Assembly: GCA_024226555.1 (NCBI GenBank)
Contig: JAAELO010000681.1
Location: 1-63,796, forward strand
Direction: 5' to 3'
Length of the DNA: 63,796 nt
Source: Desulfobacterales bacterium
Lineage (GTDB): Bacteria; Desulfobacterota; Desulfobacteria; Desulfobacterales; JAAELO01
Below are positions 36,898 through 46,165 of the stretch, piece after piece. The translations under genes and the position numbers were made by a program. Positions within the stretch are counted from its first letter, which is position 1; every line of letters begins with the position of its first letter. Under the pieces are notes generated by a model. It saw only the letters and a list, made by a program, of their open reading frames with translations, was not told where the DNA came from and did not search any database.

Positions 36898-37404
36898 TTA
36901 ATTCAACAACTTATTTAGTTCATTTACAGATTTAGTATCATTATAAATACCCGCACCAATCTGATAATTTGTTCCTTTAACTTTCATTAGAATACTTATT
37001 TTTCTTGATGGCTTTTTCTCACCTGGTTTTGGCCACCAATACTCTGTCCAACCACCATTTTTCTTTTTTGAGGAGTTACACATCTGAACAAAAAACAGAT
37101 TTCCTTTAATATCTTTTAATCCAATAAGTTTTTTTCCAACAAGTTGTGGTTTAATAGGGTGCCCCATTATTTCACCATTTGAACAGCTAAAAACAAATAT
37201 ATATGAATCTTTAAATACCCATCTCCCATTTTTCTTATTAAATTCTTTCAAACCGTTTTTTTTATTTTTTTGGAGAAATTTAGCAGCTTGCTTCACTTTT
37301 TTAATTACATCTTTAGCAGTCGCTTTTTCTGCAGAATAAGATGTTGAAACAAATGTAAATATAGATAGTAATAAAATTATTGAAATAACTAAGTAGTTCC
37401 TCAA
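36898..37404 (-). CDS. Stand-alone periplasmic Cache-domain protein (paralogue 1)
   Basis: A 168-residue protein with a signal peptide ending near SYSAEKA and a single-Cache type 2 domain. It opens with TAKDVIKKVKQAAKFLQK, has GRWVFKDSYIFVFSCSNGEIMGHPIKPQLVGK (about 63-94), then GWTEYWWPKPGEKKPSRKISILMKV and ends YQIGAGIYND. There is no transmembrane helix after the domain and no signalling domain, so it is a free periplasmic (or secreted) ligand-binding protein. It lies between two chemoreceptor genes. The close paralogue at 42229 sits just upstream of the third receptor. A role as detachable ligand binder for the neighbouring receptors is inference. Confidence 0.85.
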   Translation of the reverse strand: MRNYLVISIILLLSIFTFVSTSYSAEKATAKDVIKKVKQAAKFLQKNKKNGLKEFNKKNGRWVFKDSYIFVFSCSNGEIMGHPIKPQLVGKKLIGLKDIKGNLFFVQMCNSSKKKNGGWTEYWWPKPGEKKPSRKISILMKVKGTNYQIGAGIYNDTKSVNELNKLLN

Positions 37405-37830
37405 TTTTGCCCCCTTTTAAGCCATTTACTTAATAATTAGGAAAATAAAAATTATATACGCAACCTTATCCAACTGAGCGCTCGATCGTTTTTATTGAGC
37501 GCAAAATATAAAATACATTATAATTATAATTTTATTTATGAATCCATTAATATATATTACAGTTTTTTCGTCAATGTTTTTTTAAAAACTGTGTTACTTT
37601 TTACTAATTGTATTTCATTAATTTGGGGATTGAAAATATTTTGATGATTATTAAATGGATCGGTAGGCATTGCTATATCACCATTATAAGTAATATAACT
37701 ATAGGGAGACACTAATAATTAGAATTATGATTGAAATTCAGGTTATAAAAGCTCTTATTTTATAAGTATTACAACAGTTTTTTTCGTAATAACGAAGTAG
37801 TTCAGTTAAAATGCGGTTATTAGAGATTTC
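37405..37830. other. Gap between Cache and receptor genes with repeat copy G
   Basis: 426 bp. Holds a GAGCGCTC palindrome and a second GAGCGC at about 37476-37501, possible operator-like sequence near the Cache gene promoter, and repeat copy G at 37704-37831. Confidence 0.4.
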
Positions 37831-37831
37831 C
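37704..37831 (+). repeat. MITE-like palindromic element, short form (copy G)
   Basis: 128 bp, ends GGGAGACACTAATAATTAG and CGGTTATTAGAGATTTCC, flanked by TATA on both sides. Its last base (C, 37831) provides the G of the TAG stop codon of the minus-strand receptor, and the preceding TA lies in the flanking duplication. Confidence 0.85.
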
Positions 37832-39813
37832 TATATTTTAAAGACATTCAATTGCTCTTTTAATTTCTCAGATAATTTTTGAAGTTCTTCAACACTATTA
37901 TTAACTTCATTGCTATCTGTAGATATCCCATCAACAGATGTATCAATATTTTTTAGATCACCTGTAATAGCTTCAGCTGCAACCGAGCTCTCACTCATAC
38001 TATCGTTAATTTCAGATATTCCTAATGATGCCTGTGATACATTACTTGCAATTTCTCCTGTGGTTGCTGATTGTTCTTCTACGGCAGTTGCAATACCAGC
38101 TACAATATCATTTACTTCATTGATTGTTTTTGTAATTTCAGTAATACCTTTAACAGTATCACCTGTTGAACTTTGAATACCAGATATCTGTGTTTGAATT
38201 TGAAGTGTTGCTTCTGCTGTTTGTTTTGCAAGTTCTTTAATTTCATTAGCTACTACAGCAAAGCCTTTTCCAGCTTCTCCTGCCCTTGCTGCTTCAATTG
38301 TTGCATTTAAAGCAAGTAAATTTGTCTGTTCAGATATTTCTGAAATTACTTCAGTAACCTTGCCTATTTCATTGGCGGCATCACCTAATTCTGAAACTTT
38401 ATCTGAAGCATCATTAGCTTGTTTTACAGCATTTCCCGATATACCTCTTGCTCTTTCAGAGTTTTCAGCTATCTCATTAATTGTTGCGGTCATCTCCTCC
38501 GATGCAGCTGCAACAGCATTAACATTTGCTGCGGCTTCCTCCATAGTTGTTGAAACTGAATTTATATTCAGACTCATTTTTTCTGAAGATGATGCTACAT
38601 GATTTGTATTTGACGCAACCTCACCAGTTTCTTTAAGCAAATTATTTGACAAATTATTTAAAATACCTGACGAATCCTGAAGAGTTGTAGCTCCTGTATC
38701 AATTTGTCTTATTAATATCTGAATTTTTTCAATGAATACATTAAAATGAGATGCTATAATACCCAACTCATCTTTACTCTTTATATTTAATCTTTTAGTT
38801 AGATCACCATCACCTTCAGCAAGATCGCTTACCATTCCCAGCATACTCGATAGAGGGTTACTAATAGACCTTAAAATTATAAATCCTCCCACTAATAATG
38901 AAACTATAGCTATTACTAAAATTGCAACATTTGAGCTAATCGTCTTAATTTTAGAAGATTCTCTTAAACTTGAAACATGGATGCTTATCTCATTAACTTT
39001 TTTTATGTTATTAGCCCTTATCAATTCAAGACTTTGTTCGTAAGCTCTATTTAATTTCCAAACTTTATAAATCTGATCGACCAATGAAAACGATTTATCA
39101 AAAGTTTTAATATACTGTTTAGGATAAGGTGCATATTCTTTATCATTTAGAGAATCAACAATAGATTGAAAATTCCTAATATCTATTTTTGATTTTGCTT
39201 TAATTTTTTTTATTTTATTTTGAAATGATGTTTCATTGTGTTCAACCATAAGATCTCTTGTTACAATAAGATCAAGTTCAAACATTTTGGTACCAATAAT
39301 CTTGTTTGATACTGCAATTGTATTATAAGCAGGATTTACCTGTCCTGAATCTATAAAAGCCATAGCTATTGCTTCTTCAAGTTTTCCTGAAAGTTTTGCT
39401 GATGTTTTGGTTAAGCTTTTAAAAAGTTTTTGTCTTTCTTTTTTAAGAACTATAAATTTTTCGTTATTTGTATATATATTTTTAAAATCATTCTCATATC
39501 TTATTAGCTGTTTTTTGAGTTGTATAAATTTCTCACTATGAGAATCATTTTCTTCTATTAAAAGACCTAATGCTTTCTTATTTTTACCTATATTTTTTAA
39601 GACTTCCTGAGCATCTGTTCTTGAAAGAGAATTATCATACTCTTTTTCAAGAACTATAGTTTGCATAAAATCATTAATAAAACTACTTACATGTAAGTCC
39701 AGATCATAGTAACTATAAGTCCTGCTATTAAATATACCACCTATTATAGAGGAGAGAACATAGAGTGCTAAAGATGTAATAATTAAAATAGTGATTTTTA
39801 ATGTTATTTTCAT
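37831..39813 (-). CDS. Methyl-accepting chemotaxis protein with long helical periplasmic domain (paralogue 2)
   Basis: Start set at the ATG giving [22 protein letters not shown], which aligns with the first residues of paralogue 1 and makes the two equal at 660 residues; the frame is open for 15 further codons upstream, but these lack counterparts. The layout is the same: TM1, a helical periplasmic domain with [23 protein letters not shown] and [19 protein letters not shown]2, HAMP, and a signalling tip identical in core to paralogue 1 ([38 protein letters not shown]). It ends LNVFKI. A GGGG-rich sequence lies 7 nt before the ATG. The stop codon is formed at the junction with repeat copy G. 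Confidence 0.94.
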   Translation of the reverse strand: MKITLKITILIITSLALYVLSSIIGGIFNSRTYSYYDLDLHVSSFINDFMQTIVLEKEYDNSLSRTDAQEVLKNIGKNKKALGLLIEENDSHSEKFIQLKKQLIRYENDFKNIYTNNEKFIVLKKERQKLFKSLTKTSAKLSGKLEEAIAMAFIDSGQVNPAYNTIAVSNKIIGTKMFELDLIVTRDLMVEHNETSFQNKIKKIKAKSKIDIRNFQSIVDSLNDKEYAPYPKQYIKTFDKSFSLVDQIYKVWKLNRAYEQSLELIRANNIKKVNEISIHVSSLRESSKIKTISSNVAILVIAIVSLLVGGFIILRSISNPLSSMLGMVSDLAEGDGDLTKRLNIKSKDELGIIASHFNVFIEKIQILIRQIDTGATTLQDSSGILNNLSNNLLKETGEVASNTNHVASSSEKMSLNINSVSTTMEEAAANVNAVAAASEEMTATINEIAENSERARGISGNAVKQANDASDKVSELGDAANEIGKVTEVISEISEQTNLLALNATIEAARAGEAGKGFAVVANEIKELAKQTAEATLQIQTQISGIQSSTGDTVKGITEITKTINEVNDIVAGIATAVEEQSATTGEIASNVSQASLGISEINDSMSESSVAAEAITGDLKNIDTSVDGISTDSNEVNNSVEELQKLSEKLKEQLNVFKI

Positions 39814-40097
39814 ATTTATACCCCATAATTCGAATGTAATAATACAATAAACAAGCAATAAGCTATTCAGATATTATAGGTTTAAATACCTTAATTCTGA
39901 TTTTTAGATCTTGCTTCATTTTTTATTGATATGAACTGTTGATATGTATGTCATTCAAAGTATTAGATATATTATATAAAACCACTTAAATTCCGTCAAC
40001 TTTTTTATTTTATAAGTTGTAATGATATTAATATATAACCGAAATTCCAAATATCGTAGAAAATCGCTTTTTATTGCTTCTTACAATTTTAGTTTTT

Positions 40098-40137
40098 AAT
40101 ACTGATTATAAAGCTAAAAGTCTTTATAATCAGTATT
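40098..40137 (-). terminator. Perfect 16-bp hairpin directly after a receptor stop codon
   Basis: AATACTGATTATAAAG (40098-40113) is the exact complement of 40122-40137, with an 8-nt loop. It abuts the stop codon at 40138. There is no clear T-run on the minus strand, so it may end transcripts inefficiently or protect 3-prime ends. Confidence 0.6.
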
Positions 40138-42120
40138 CTATTTATCAGAAGTTCCCATTAGTGATTTAAGTTGATCTTTTAATTTATCAGAAAGTTCATT
40201 AACTTTTGCCACACTGTTTTTAACATCAACACTGTTTCTTGAAACTCCTGAAAAAGAGGTGTCAGCTTTCTTAATATCTTCAGTCAAAATGTTCGCTGCT
40301 TCAGAACTTACAATTAAGTTTTCATTAATTTCTGATATACCGGATGTCGCATTTGAAATGTTGTTTGCTATCTCACTTGAAGTTGTAGACTGTTCCTTTA
40401 CAGCAGAAGCGATTCCCTCAACAATTTCATTTACGTCATTTATAGTTTTTGTTATCTGAGTAATCTCATTTACCGTTTCCTGTGTTGCTCCCTGAATACC
40501 TGCAATTTGTTTTTTAATCTGTAGAGTAGCATCAGCAGTTTGTTTTGCAAGAACCTTAATTTCATTGGCCACTACAGCAAAGCCTCTTCCTGCATCACCA
40601 GCACGTGCAGCTTCGATGGTTGCATTTAAAGCAAGTAAATTAGTTTGTTCTGATATTTCAGATATAACTTCTGTTACTTTACCAATTTCATTAGCGGCTT
40701 CGCCTAAGTTTGATACCTTATCAGAAGCTGTATCAGCTTGTTTAACTGCTGTGGAGGATATATTTAGAGCTTTGTCAGAATTATCTGAAATTTCAACAAT
40801 TGTTGATATCATCTGCTCAGAAGCAACAGCAACTGTATTTAAACTCATTTCCGCTTCACTAACAGTTGAAGATATTGATTTAAATTTCTCACTTATTTGT
40901 TCAGTTGAGGATGAAACATTGCTTGTGTTATTAACTGCTTCATCTGTATTTTCGATATATTGCATTGATCTGTTATTAAGATCTACAGAATCTTCCTGAA
41001 GAGCTGATGCTGTTTCTGTGATCTCATCTATTTTAGAATGTATCTTATCAAGATAATTATTGAATTGACCTGTTATCACACTAAATTCATCATGTCCCTT
41101 AATTTCAATACGCTTGCTTAAATCATCGCTATTATCTAAATCTTTAACTATTTCAAGTATTGACGATGCAGGTTTTTTTATGGATAAAATTATCCATGTT
41201 CCAAATGTTAATAAAGATATGATTAAGATACTTAGTATTCCGATGTAAATTGCAATATTTTTAACTTCTGTATTTGTAATATTCTCAACTCTTTTTTGAT
41301 TAATCTCAACATTACCAATACTTTTTCCTAATTCATAAAGAGTTGTCTGAATAGATTTTTTAGACTTGTAATTTTTGTACATCTCTTCAATTATCTGTAT
41401 TGAGCCATCTATTGAAGTTTGGGCATAGTTCGCATAGTTTGAAAATGTACCATCACTCAAAGATTTTGTAACAATAGCTAAATTCCTGATCTCTTTTTTA
41501 ATTTTATTTTTGATAAGCCCTATTTTATTATTAAATATATTCTCATTTTCATTTAGTAACAGATCTCTTGATAAAATAAGATCGATCTCAAGCATATATG
41601 ATTTTATTATTTCGTTTGATATTGCAATGCTACTATATGCAGAATTAACTTCTTTTGTATTTATATATGCTTTTGCTCTGTTTTTATCCAGTTTTGTTGA
41701 TATTATATCAACCTGTATTTTAAAATCTTTTAGATTTAGTAAACTTCTTTTTTTAAGGTCTTTAAAAGCTTCGTTCAATTTAAACAGATCTATAAAATTC
41801 TTTTCATAAACAGATATATTACTCCTTAATTTTAAATATTTATCTTTATTATCACTATTTTTTTCGACGTATTTATCCAACAGATCTTTATTAGTTTTTA
41901 TATTAGCCAGTACGTTATTGGCTCTATCATTCTTTAATGTTAAAACAAATTCTTTCTCTTCAATAATTGTTTCAAGAAAAAAATTATTAAACTCTTTCAA
42001 ATCATTAAAATTATTATTATCAACTGTTTTATTAACAGAAAAACTTCCAGTTACAAATGAAGCTATACAAAAAACGATTGATATAAAAACTAAAATTGCA
42101 GTTTTTACTGTAATATTCAT
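40138..42120 (-). CDS. Methyl-accepting chemotaxis protein with long helical periplasmic domain (paralogue 3)
   Basis: Also 660 residues. TM1 is about 7-27. The helical periplasmic domain is more diverged than in paralogues 1 and 2 but keeps the same landmarks ([40 protein letters not shown]). TM2 is about 290-312, then HAMP and a standard signalling tip ([45 protein letters not shown]). The C-terminus KSLMGTSDK differs from the FKI ending of the others. It lies next to the second Cache gene (42229). Higher divergence in the sensor than in the signalling domain fits adaptation to a different ligand or partner. Confidence 0.94.
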   Translation of the reverse strand: MNITVKTAILVFISIVFCIASFVTGSFSVNKTVDNNNFNDLKEFNNFFLETIIEEKEFVLTLKNDRANNVLANIKTNKDLLDKYVEKNSDNKDKYLKLRSNISVYEKNFIDLFKLNEAFKDLKKRSLLNLKDFKIQVDIISTKLDKNRAKAYINTKEVNSAYSSIAISNEIIKSYMLEIDLILSRDLLLNENENIFNNKIGLIKNKIKKEIRNLAIVTKSLSDGTFSNYANYAQTSIDGSIQIIEEMYKNYKSKKSIQTTLYELGKSIGNVEINQKRVENITNTEVKNIAIYIGILSILIISLLTFGTWIILSIKKPASSILEIVKDLDNSDDLSKRIEIKGHDEFSVITGQFNNYLDKIHSKIDEITETASALQEDSVDLNNRSMQYIENTDEAVNNTSNVSSSTEQISEKFKSISSTVSEAEMSLNTVAVASEQMISTIVEISDNSDKALNISSTAVKQADTASDKVSNLGEAANEIGKVTEVISEISEQTNLLALNATIEAARAGDAGRGFAVVANEIKVLAKQTADATLQIKKQIAGIQGATQETVNEITQITKTINDVNEIVEGIASAVKEQSTTSSEIANNISNATSGISEINENLIVSSEAANILTEDIKKADTSFSGVSRNSVDVKNSVAKVNELSDKLKDQLKSLMGTSDK

Positions 42121-42149
42121 TTAAATTTTCCCTACTTTCAGAACGATAA

Positions 42150-42175
42150 GGAAACTCTAATTATTAGAGATTTCC
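42150..42175. repeat. Minimal 26-bp element: two repeat-family ends joined with no interior
   Basis: GGAAACTCTAATTATTAGAGATTTCC is almost only the two terminal inverted repeats of the family placed back to back. It is flanked on both sides by GATAA (42145-42149 and 42176-42180), an apparent target duplication. Confidence 0.75.
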
Positions 42176-42181
42176 GATAAA

Positions 42182-42213
42182 AAAAAGGAGTAAAAATAAA
42201 TTTTCACTCCTTC
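42182..42213 (-). terminator. Terminator of the Cache gene at 42229
   Basis: AAGGAGT and ACTCCTT form the stem with an AT-rich centre. On the minus strand it is followed by a run of T into the minimal element. Confidence 0.8.
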
Positions 42214-42228
42214 TCTTTAAATATTTTA

Positions 42229-42732
42229 TTACTTAAGCATTTTATTTAAGGAAGCAACAGATTTTGTATCGTTATAAATACCTGCACCTACCTGAAAACG
42301 AGTTCCTTTTACAGGTACCAATAAGCTTAATTTTCTTGAAGGTTTTTTCTCTCCTGGCTTAGGCCACCAGTATTCTGTCCACCCACCCTTACTTTTTTTA
42401 GCTGCATTACACATTTGAACAAAAAACAAATTACCTTTGATATCCTTTAAACCCATAAGACTCTTTCCTATAAGCTGAGGTTTGATAGGATGTGCTTGTA
42501 TTTGACCTTTAGAACAATCATAAATAAATATATATGAATCCTTGAAAACCCATTTACCTTTTTTCTTATTAAAAGCTTTAAGACCTTTTTCACCATTTTT
42601 TTTGAGATATTTCTGAGCTTGTTTAACATACTTGATTACATCTTTTGCTGTTGCACTTGCAGCAAATGAACTACTTGTAAAACATACAGATAGTAAAAAT
42701 ATAGTTAAAACTAAATATAATATCTTCTTCAT
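42229..42732 (-). CDS. Stand-alone periplasmic Cache-domain protein (paralogue 2)
   Basis: A 167-residue protein with a signal peptide ending near SFAAS and a single-Cache type 2 domain closely matching the protein at 36898. It has TAKDVIKYVKQAQKYLKK, GKWVFKDSYIFIYDCSKGQIQAHPIKPQLIGK, FFVQMCNAAKKSKGGWTEYWWPKPGEKKPSRK and FQVGAGIYND. The differences (CSNGEIMGH versus CSKGQIQAH in the ligand-side strand) could shift ligand preference. It has its own terminator. Gene order Cache-MCP-MCP-Cache-MCP on one strand suggests a duplicated Cache-receptor unit. Confidence 0.85.
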   Translation of the reverse strand: MKKILYLVLTIFLLSVCFTSSSFAASATAKDVIKYVKQAQKYLKKNGEKGLKAFNKKKGKWVFKDSYIFIYDCSKGQIQAHPIKPQLIGKSLMGLKDIKGNLFFVQMCNAAKKSKGGWTEYWWPKPGEKKPSRKLSLLVPVKGTRFQVGAGIYNDTKSVASLNKMLK

Positions 42733-42808
42733 AACTTAACCCCCTTTTATTATTGTTTAAAACTCTTCTAAAATGGTTAAAGCATATATTGAAAATTATT
42801 AAATAAAT

Positions 42809-43036
42809 TTATGATTTTTTAGAGGTCTGTCCTAACTTTTTATTTTTTATAGAAATAAGGGCATATGCTGCATAAGCGCATATAATCGTGCTTATTGGAG
42901 AAAATGAGCATATTGAGTAAAAATTTAATATGTTTTCTTTATTTCCGGTTTTAAATGGTAATAATGTTAGGATGGCAATAACTATAAGAAATGCAGCTAA
43001 TACATTAATAACATTAGCATTTTTACTATTATCCAA
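42809..43036 (-). CDS. Small membrane protein, two predicted helices
   Basis: A 75-residue protein starting with TTG at 43034-43036, supported by GGGAG 8 nt upstream. Two hydrophobic stretches (VINVLAAFLIVIAILTLLPF and PISTIICAYAAYALISI) are joined by a short loop with one Cys, and the tail is Lys-rich. I do not recognise it. The position between the receptor cluster and cobO gives no clear hint. It could be a chance ORF, but start signal and composition favour a real gene. Confidence 0.5.
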   Translation of the reverse strand: MDNSKNANVINVLAAFLIVIAILTLLPFKTGNKENILNFYSICSFSPISTIICAYAAYALISIKNKKLGQTSKKS

Positions 43037-43137
43037 AACAAATCTCCCTGAATTCTCTGAGTTTATAAATTTACATGTTAATTGTGAAAAGAATTGGAGT
43101 CAATAAAAACATATATCTAATCAGATAATAACTTTTA

Positions 43138-43487
43138 GGGAATCTCCAATATTCGCCTATAAAATAAAAGCTTTAGCTTTGATTGTTTTAATCGAACTAC
43201 TTCGTTATTTCAAAAAAAGATCTGTAAACTTTATAATGGGAATCTCTAATAACTGATCTTTTTGCAAAACACAGCGTTATAACAAAAATAAAACTGTAGT
43301 AAAATCAACCCGTTGTTTTTTGATATGCCTTGTTTTTTATCAAAAATTCTAATTATTAGAGATTCCCTAAAATAAAACGTTTTATAAACGAATCATCTCT
43401 TTATTTTTTTCACACAGAGATTTTAGAAAACTAAAGCTATTTATAAACGTTGAATTTCAATCAAAATACTAATTATTATAGGTTCCC
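43138..43487 (-). repeat. MITE-like palindromic element, long form, interrupted by another copy (copy I)
   Basis: Outer element with ends GGGAATCTCCAATATTCG and CTAATTATTATAGGTTCCC, flanked by TTTA on both sides (43134-43137 and 43488-43491). Removing the 130-bp inner copy J leaves about 220 bp, the same length and internal order as long copy M at 53142. Confidence 0.85.
43238..43367 (-). repeat. MITE-like element inserted inside another copy (copy J)
   Basis: Complete 130-bp short form (GGGAATCTCTAATAACTG ... CTAATTATTAGAGATTCCC) within copy I. TAAT lies on the left and TAAA on the right, a 3-of-4 match for a target duplication. Confidence 0.88.
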
Positions 43488-43492
43488 TTTAA

Positions 43493-44011
43493 TTATCTCT
43501 CAAAACCATCTCTTGCGAGAACACCTTTTGAGTAGTAATGTTTAATTTCTTTCATTTCAGTAACCAGGTCGGCTATTTCTATTAACTCTGAAGGAGCGTA
43601 TCTGCCCGTTGCTATAATTTCTGTTATTTTAGGTTTGTTATTAATAATTGAAAGAACCTCTTCCTGTTTTAATAACCCAAACCAAATAGCAACATTAATC
43701 TCATCTAATACAATCAGATCATATTTTGCAGAATTAATTTTTTCTTTTGATTTTAATAATCCTTTATAAGCTAAATCAATATGTTTCTCAGTTACATCAT
43801 CTTTAGTGATGCATTCAATATCTCCATATTGTTCTATCTCAACCAAATTATCTCTTTTAAGCGAATCTACTTCTCCATACTTAATACCTTTCATAAATTG
43901 TCCAATATAACATTTCTTTCCATGCCCCAGTGCACGTACAACAGCACCGATAGCAGCTGTTGTTTTGCCTTTACCATTACCGGTGTATACTTGCACAAAT
44001 CCGTAAGTCAT
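43493..44011 (-). CDS. cobO: ATP:corrinoid adenosyltransferase (CobA/CobO/BtuR type)
   Basis: Adds the adenosyl group to cob(I)alamin or its precursors. It has 172 residues from the ATG at 44009-44011 (a TTG three codons earlier is the alternative). The P-loop TGNGKGKTTAAIGAVVRALGHG is about 10-31, CYIGQFMKG follows, and YDLIVLDEINVA and EIIATGRYAPSELIEIADLVTEM are typical of the CobA family. The usual ARKGIEF-like end reads ARDGFER. No clear ribosome-binding site was seen, so it is probably translated by coupling to the small upstream gene that ends 12 bp before. It would supply the B12 used by the radical SAM protein at 29.7 kb and other enzymes. Confidence 0.92.
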   Translation of the reverse strand: MTYGFVQVYTGNGKGKTTAAIGAVVRALGHGKKCYIGQFMKGIKYGEVDSLKRDNLVEIEQYGDIECITKDDVTEKHIDLAYKGLLKSKEKINSAKYDLIVLDEINVAIWFGLLKQEEVLSIINNKPKITEIIATGRYAPSELIEIADLVTEMKEIKHYYSKGVLARDGFER

Positions 44012-44023
44012 AATTTTCAAAAT

Positions 44024-44257
44024 TTAAGGTTTTAGATCAGCTATCATTTCAAGGGCTTTATCACCCTCATTTGGAAATATATTATCAGGTACAACTGAAA
44101 ATTTGGAGAACTCAGCAACCATATAAATTGCACACGCAAAGTTACAACTATTGCAGTATTTTTGTTTATATGATGTTAGCAATTTTTTTTGTAATCCGTG
44201 TGGATTATCTGTTATAAATTTACACTTATGAATAATACTACATAAAGTACTTTCCAT
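44024..44257 (-). CDS. Small cysteine-rich protein upstream of cobO
   Basis: A 77-residue soluble protein from the ATG at 44255-44257, chosen because GGAG lies 8 nt upstream; an open extension to 44338 lacks a good start signal. Conserved-looking pattern: CSIIHKC near the N-terminus, then KYCNSCNFACAIYMVAEF and a C-terminal VPDNIFPNEGDKALEMI. The arrangement (two early Cys, then C-x2-C-x3-C, then VP..L/F.PN) matches small uncharacterised proteins common in deltaproteobacteria, which may bind an Fe-S cluster or zinc. Its stop lies just before cobO on the same strand. Confidence 0.65.
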   Translation of the reverse strand: MESTLCSIIHKCKFITDNPHGLQKKLLTSYKQKYCNSCNFACAIYMVAEFSKFSVVPDNIFPNEGDKALEMIADLKP

Positions 44258-44416
44258 GTTTAGCACTCCAGATTTTGGTAGGAAAAAAAGATTAAAAATA
44301 TGTAAATAATATATTATTTTATTGTAATTTTCAAGCATTACTATCTATAACAATACTATATAATTAAATTTAACGTGTAACAGAGATTTATTTAAATTGT
44401 TTTAAGGCTTTACGGT

Positions 44417-44659
44417 ATGATTAAGGATTATATTCTAAAAGATATAGTAAAACATAGCGCCCGATGTGAAATAACCACTGATATGATTTCAAAATCTGAT
44501 GCTATACACTTTGATGAATATACAAGAATAGATCTCTGGCTCAATGAAGAGATAAAAAATATACCTGAAGATGAGAGACACTCAATAGTTAAAGATCAGG
44601 TATTTAAAAAACCATCATTAAACTATGGAATATATAAAATCAGAAGAACATGTTGTTAA
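44417..44659 (+). CDS. Small protein of unknown function
   Basis: An 80-residue charged protein with no signal peptide or membrane helix. Features: HSARCEITTDMISKSDAIHFDEYTRIDLWLNEEIKNIPEDERHSIVKDQ, then KKPSLNYGIYKIRRTCC, ending in two cysteines. I do not recognise a family. The ribosome-binding site is weak (AAGG 10 nt upstream). It precedes the alanine racemase-type gene by about 107 bp on the same strand. Composition is like neighbouring genes, so it is probably real. Confidence 0.5.
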   Translation: MIKDYILKDIVKHSARCEITTDMISKSDAIHFDEYTRIDLWLNEEIKNIPEDERHSIVKDQVFKKPSLNYGIYKIRRTCC

Positions 44660-44765
44660 TTATATATTCCATAAACCTGAATTATCTTGATTAAATTCCT
44701 CCGGAAACATATCTAAAAATTGTAATTAATGTATTTTTTATGAAATATTTTTAAACGAGGAGAAT

Positions 44766-45953
44766 ATGATGGGTCCTGTTAGAGAAATCCCTCTTAAAAT
44801 CTTTGGAAATAAGCCTGTTATTAGAATTCGAGATATAAACTCTGTTGTAAATAACTACAAAATCTTCAAAGATAAAGCTAAAAAAACAAATTCAACATGT
44901 GCTGCCGTTTTAAAAGGTGATGTACATGGTCTGATCATGAAAGATGTTGCACCACTACTTTATAAAGAAGGGGCAAGGGATTTTTTCATAGAGGAACTAT
45001 TTGAAGGAATTGAACTACGTAATATCCTTCCTTACAAAGACGTATCTATATACGCACTTGGTGGCCTCCTTAGAGGTGAAGAAGACTATTTTTTTGATAA
45101 TGATATCACCCCCTGTGTTAATAGTATCGACCAGTTGATAAGATGGAATACTTATTGTTCAATCAACAACAAAAGAGATGTATTAATACACCTTGATTCA
45201 CATATGAATAGATTGGGACTTTTAGATGACTCTGTAAACTATCTTTCAGAAAATTTTGAATCCCTGACTTCAAATCTCAATGTGGTTGCTTATTTAAGCC
45301 ATTTCTTTGATATAAAAGGAGATGATCATTCCAATTGCAATATGCAACTTAATATCCTGAAAAAATACCTGAAAATATTACCTGTGAGAAAAGTTTCCAT
45401 GGCATGCACAGATAGCGTTATCCTTCTCGATAATAGTTCTGTAAATTTCGATATTGTTCGAATTGGAATTGGAATAACAGGAGGTGCCCCGTCAAAAAAC
45501 AAACCTGTATCAAAAAATGCTAAGCATACAATGGAGATTTATGCTCGTTACTCACAAATTAAGACAGTAAAAAAAGGGGATACAATTGGATATGGCGGGG
45601 CATATACAACTTTGAAGGATACAAAAATCGCTCTCGTTCATATTGGTTATAAAGATGGATATATGCGAGTATTAAGTGGTCTGGATGAAAAGTATGGTGC
45701 TTATATGAACATAGCAGGTTATAGAGCAGATGTTATTGGTAAAATTTCTCTTGGAGCTACAGTTATTGACGTTACAGATATACCAAGTGAAGTTCTCAAT
45801 GATAACTTTTATGCTGAAGTAGTTGGACCTAATGTTGATATCAAAGATCTTGCAGATATAGTTGGTTGCTATGAAATATTAGTATCTCTTGGCAGACCAA
45901 ATAAGAAATTTAAAGATTTTACAATGGACGAGTTTAAGGAACTATCTTATTGA
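44766..45953 (+). CDS. alr: Alanine racemase-family PLP enzyme
   Basis: Interconverts L- and D-alanine for peptidoglycan. The 395 residues have the PLP lysine Lys50 in AAVLKGDVHGL (usual AVVKANAYGHG), IHLDSHMNRLGLL (143-153), VRIGIGITGG, and the second catalytic base Tyr276 in GDTIGYGGAYTT. The motif IGYKDGYMRVLSG replaces the usual VGYADGYPR. The PLP-lysine neighbourhood is therefore diverged from housekeeping Alr, so another amino-acid specificity is possible. Two ATGs lie in tandem; the first follows GAGGAG at good spacing. Confidence 0.85.
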   Translation: MMGPVREIPLKIFGNKPVIRIRDINSVVNNYKIFKDKAKKTNSTCAAVLKGDVHGLIMKDVAPLLYKEGARDFFIEELFEGIELRNILPYKDVSIYALGGLLRGEEDYFFDNDITPCVNSIDQLIRWNTYCSINNKRDVLIHLDSHMNRLGLLDDSVNYLSENFESLTSNLNVVAYLSHFFDIKGDDHSNCNMQLNILKKYLKILPVRKVSMACTDSVILLDNSSVNFDIVRIGIGITGGAPSKNKPVSKNAKHTMEIYARYSQIKTVKKGDTIGYGGAYTTLKDTKIALVHIGYKDGYMRVLSGLDEKYGAYMNIAGYRADVIGKISLGATVIDVTDIPSEVLNDNFYAEVVGPNVDIKDLADIVGCYEILVSLGRPNKKFKDFTMDEFKELSY

Positions 45954-46165
45954 GTCCTCTATTCAAATCTTAACTGTCAAATAAACACATTTTTAATATA
46001 GATTTATAGACTGGTCGTCATTCCTGAATGCTATAGAAAACTTGCTTTTTTGAAACGTATCAGTAATCCATGTTTTACAGCAAAGAATTGTAGGTCAACC
46101 TTAAGGATCGAAAGCTGACTACAACTATATCCATTAAAAGCACTGTTTAAGTTATTTCAAAGTAA

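Larger units (their letters stand above)
43037..43492. other. Gap filled by nested repeat copies I and J
   Basis: 456 bp with no gene. Nearly all of it is repeat copy I (43138-43487), which itself contains copy J (43238-43367). Confidence 0.6.

Noticed and set aside
35205-42124. Many plus-strand ORFs opposite the chemoreceptor genes
   Set aside because: They are shadows of conserved receptor sequence, lack start signals, and have odd composition (Ser/Ala/Phe-rich).
43037-43492. Cobalamin riboswitch near cobO
   Set aside because: No GCCACTG-type B12-box was seen, and the gap is downstream of cobO and fully explained by nested repeats.
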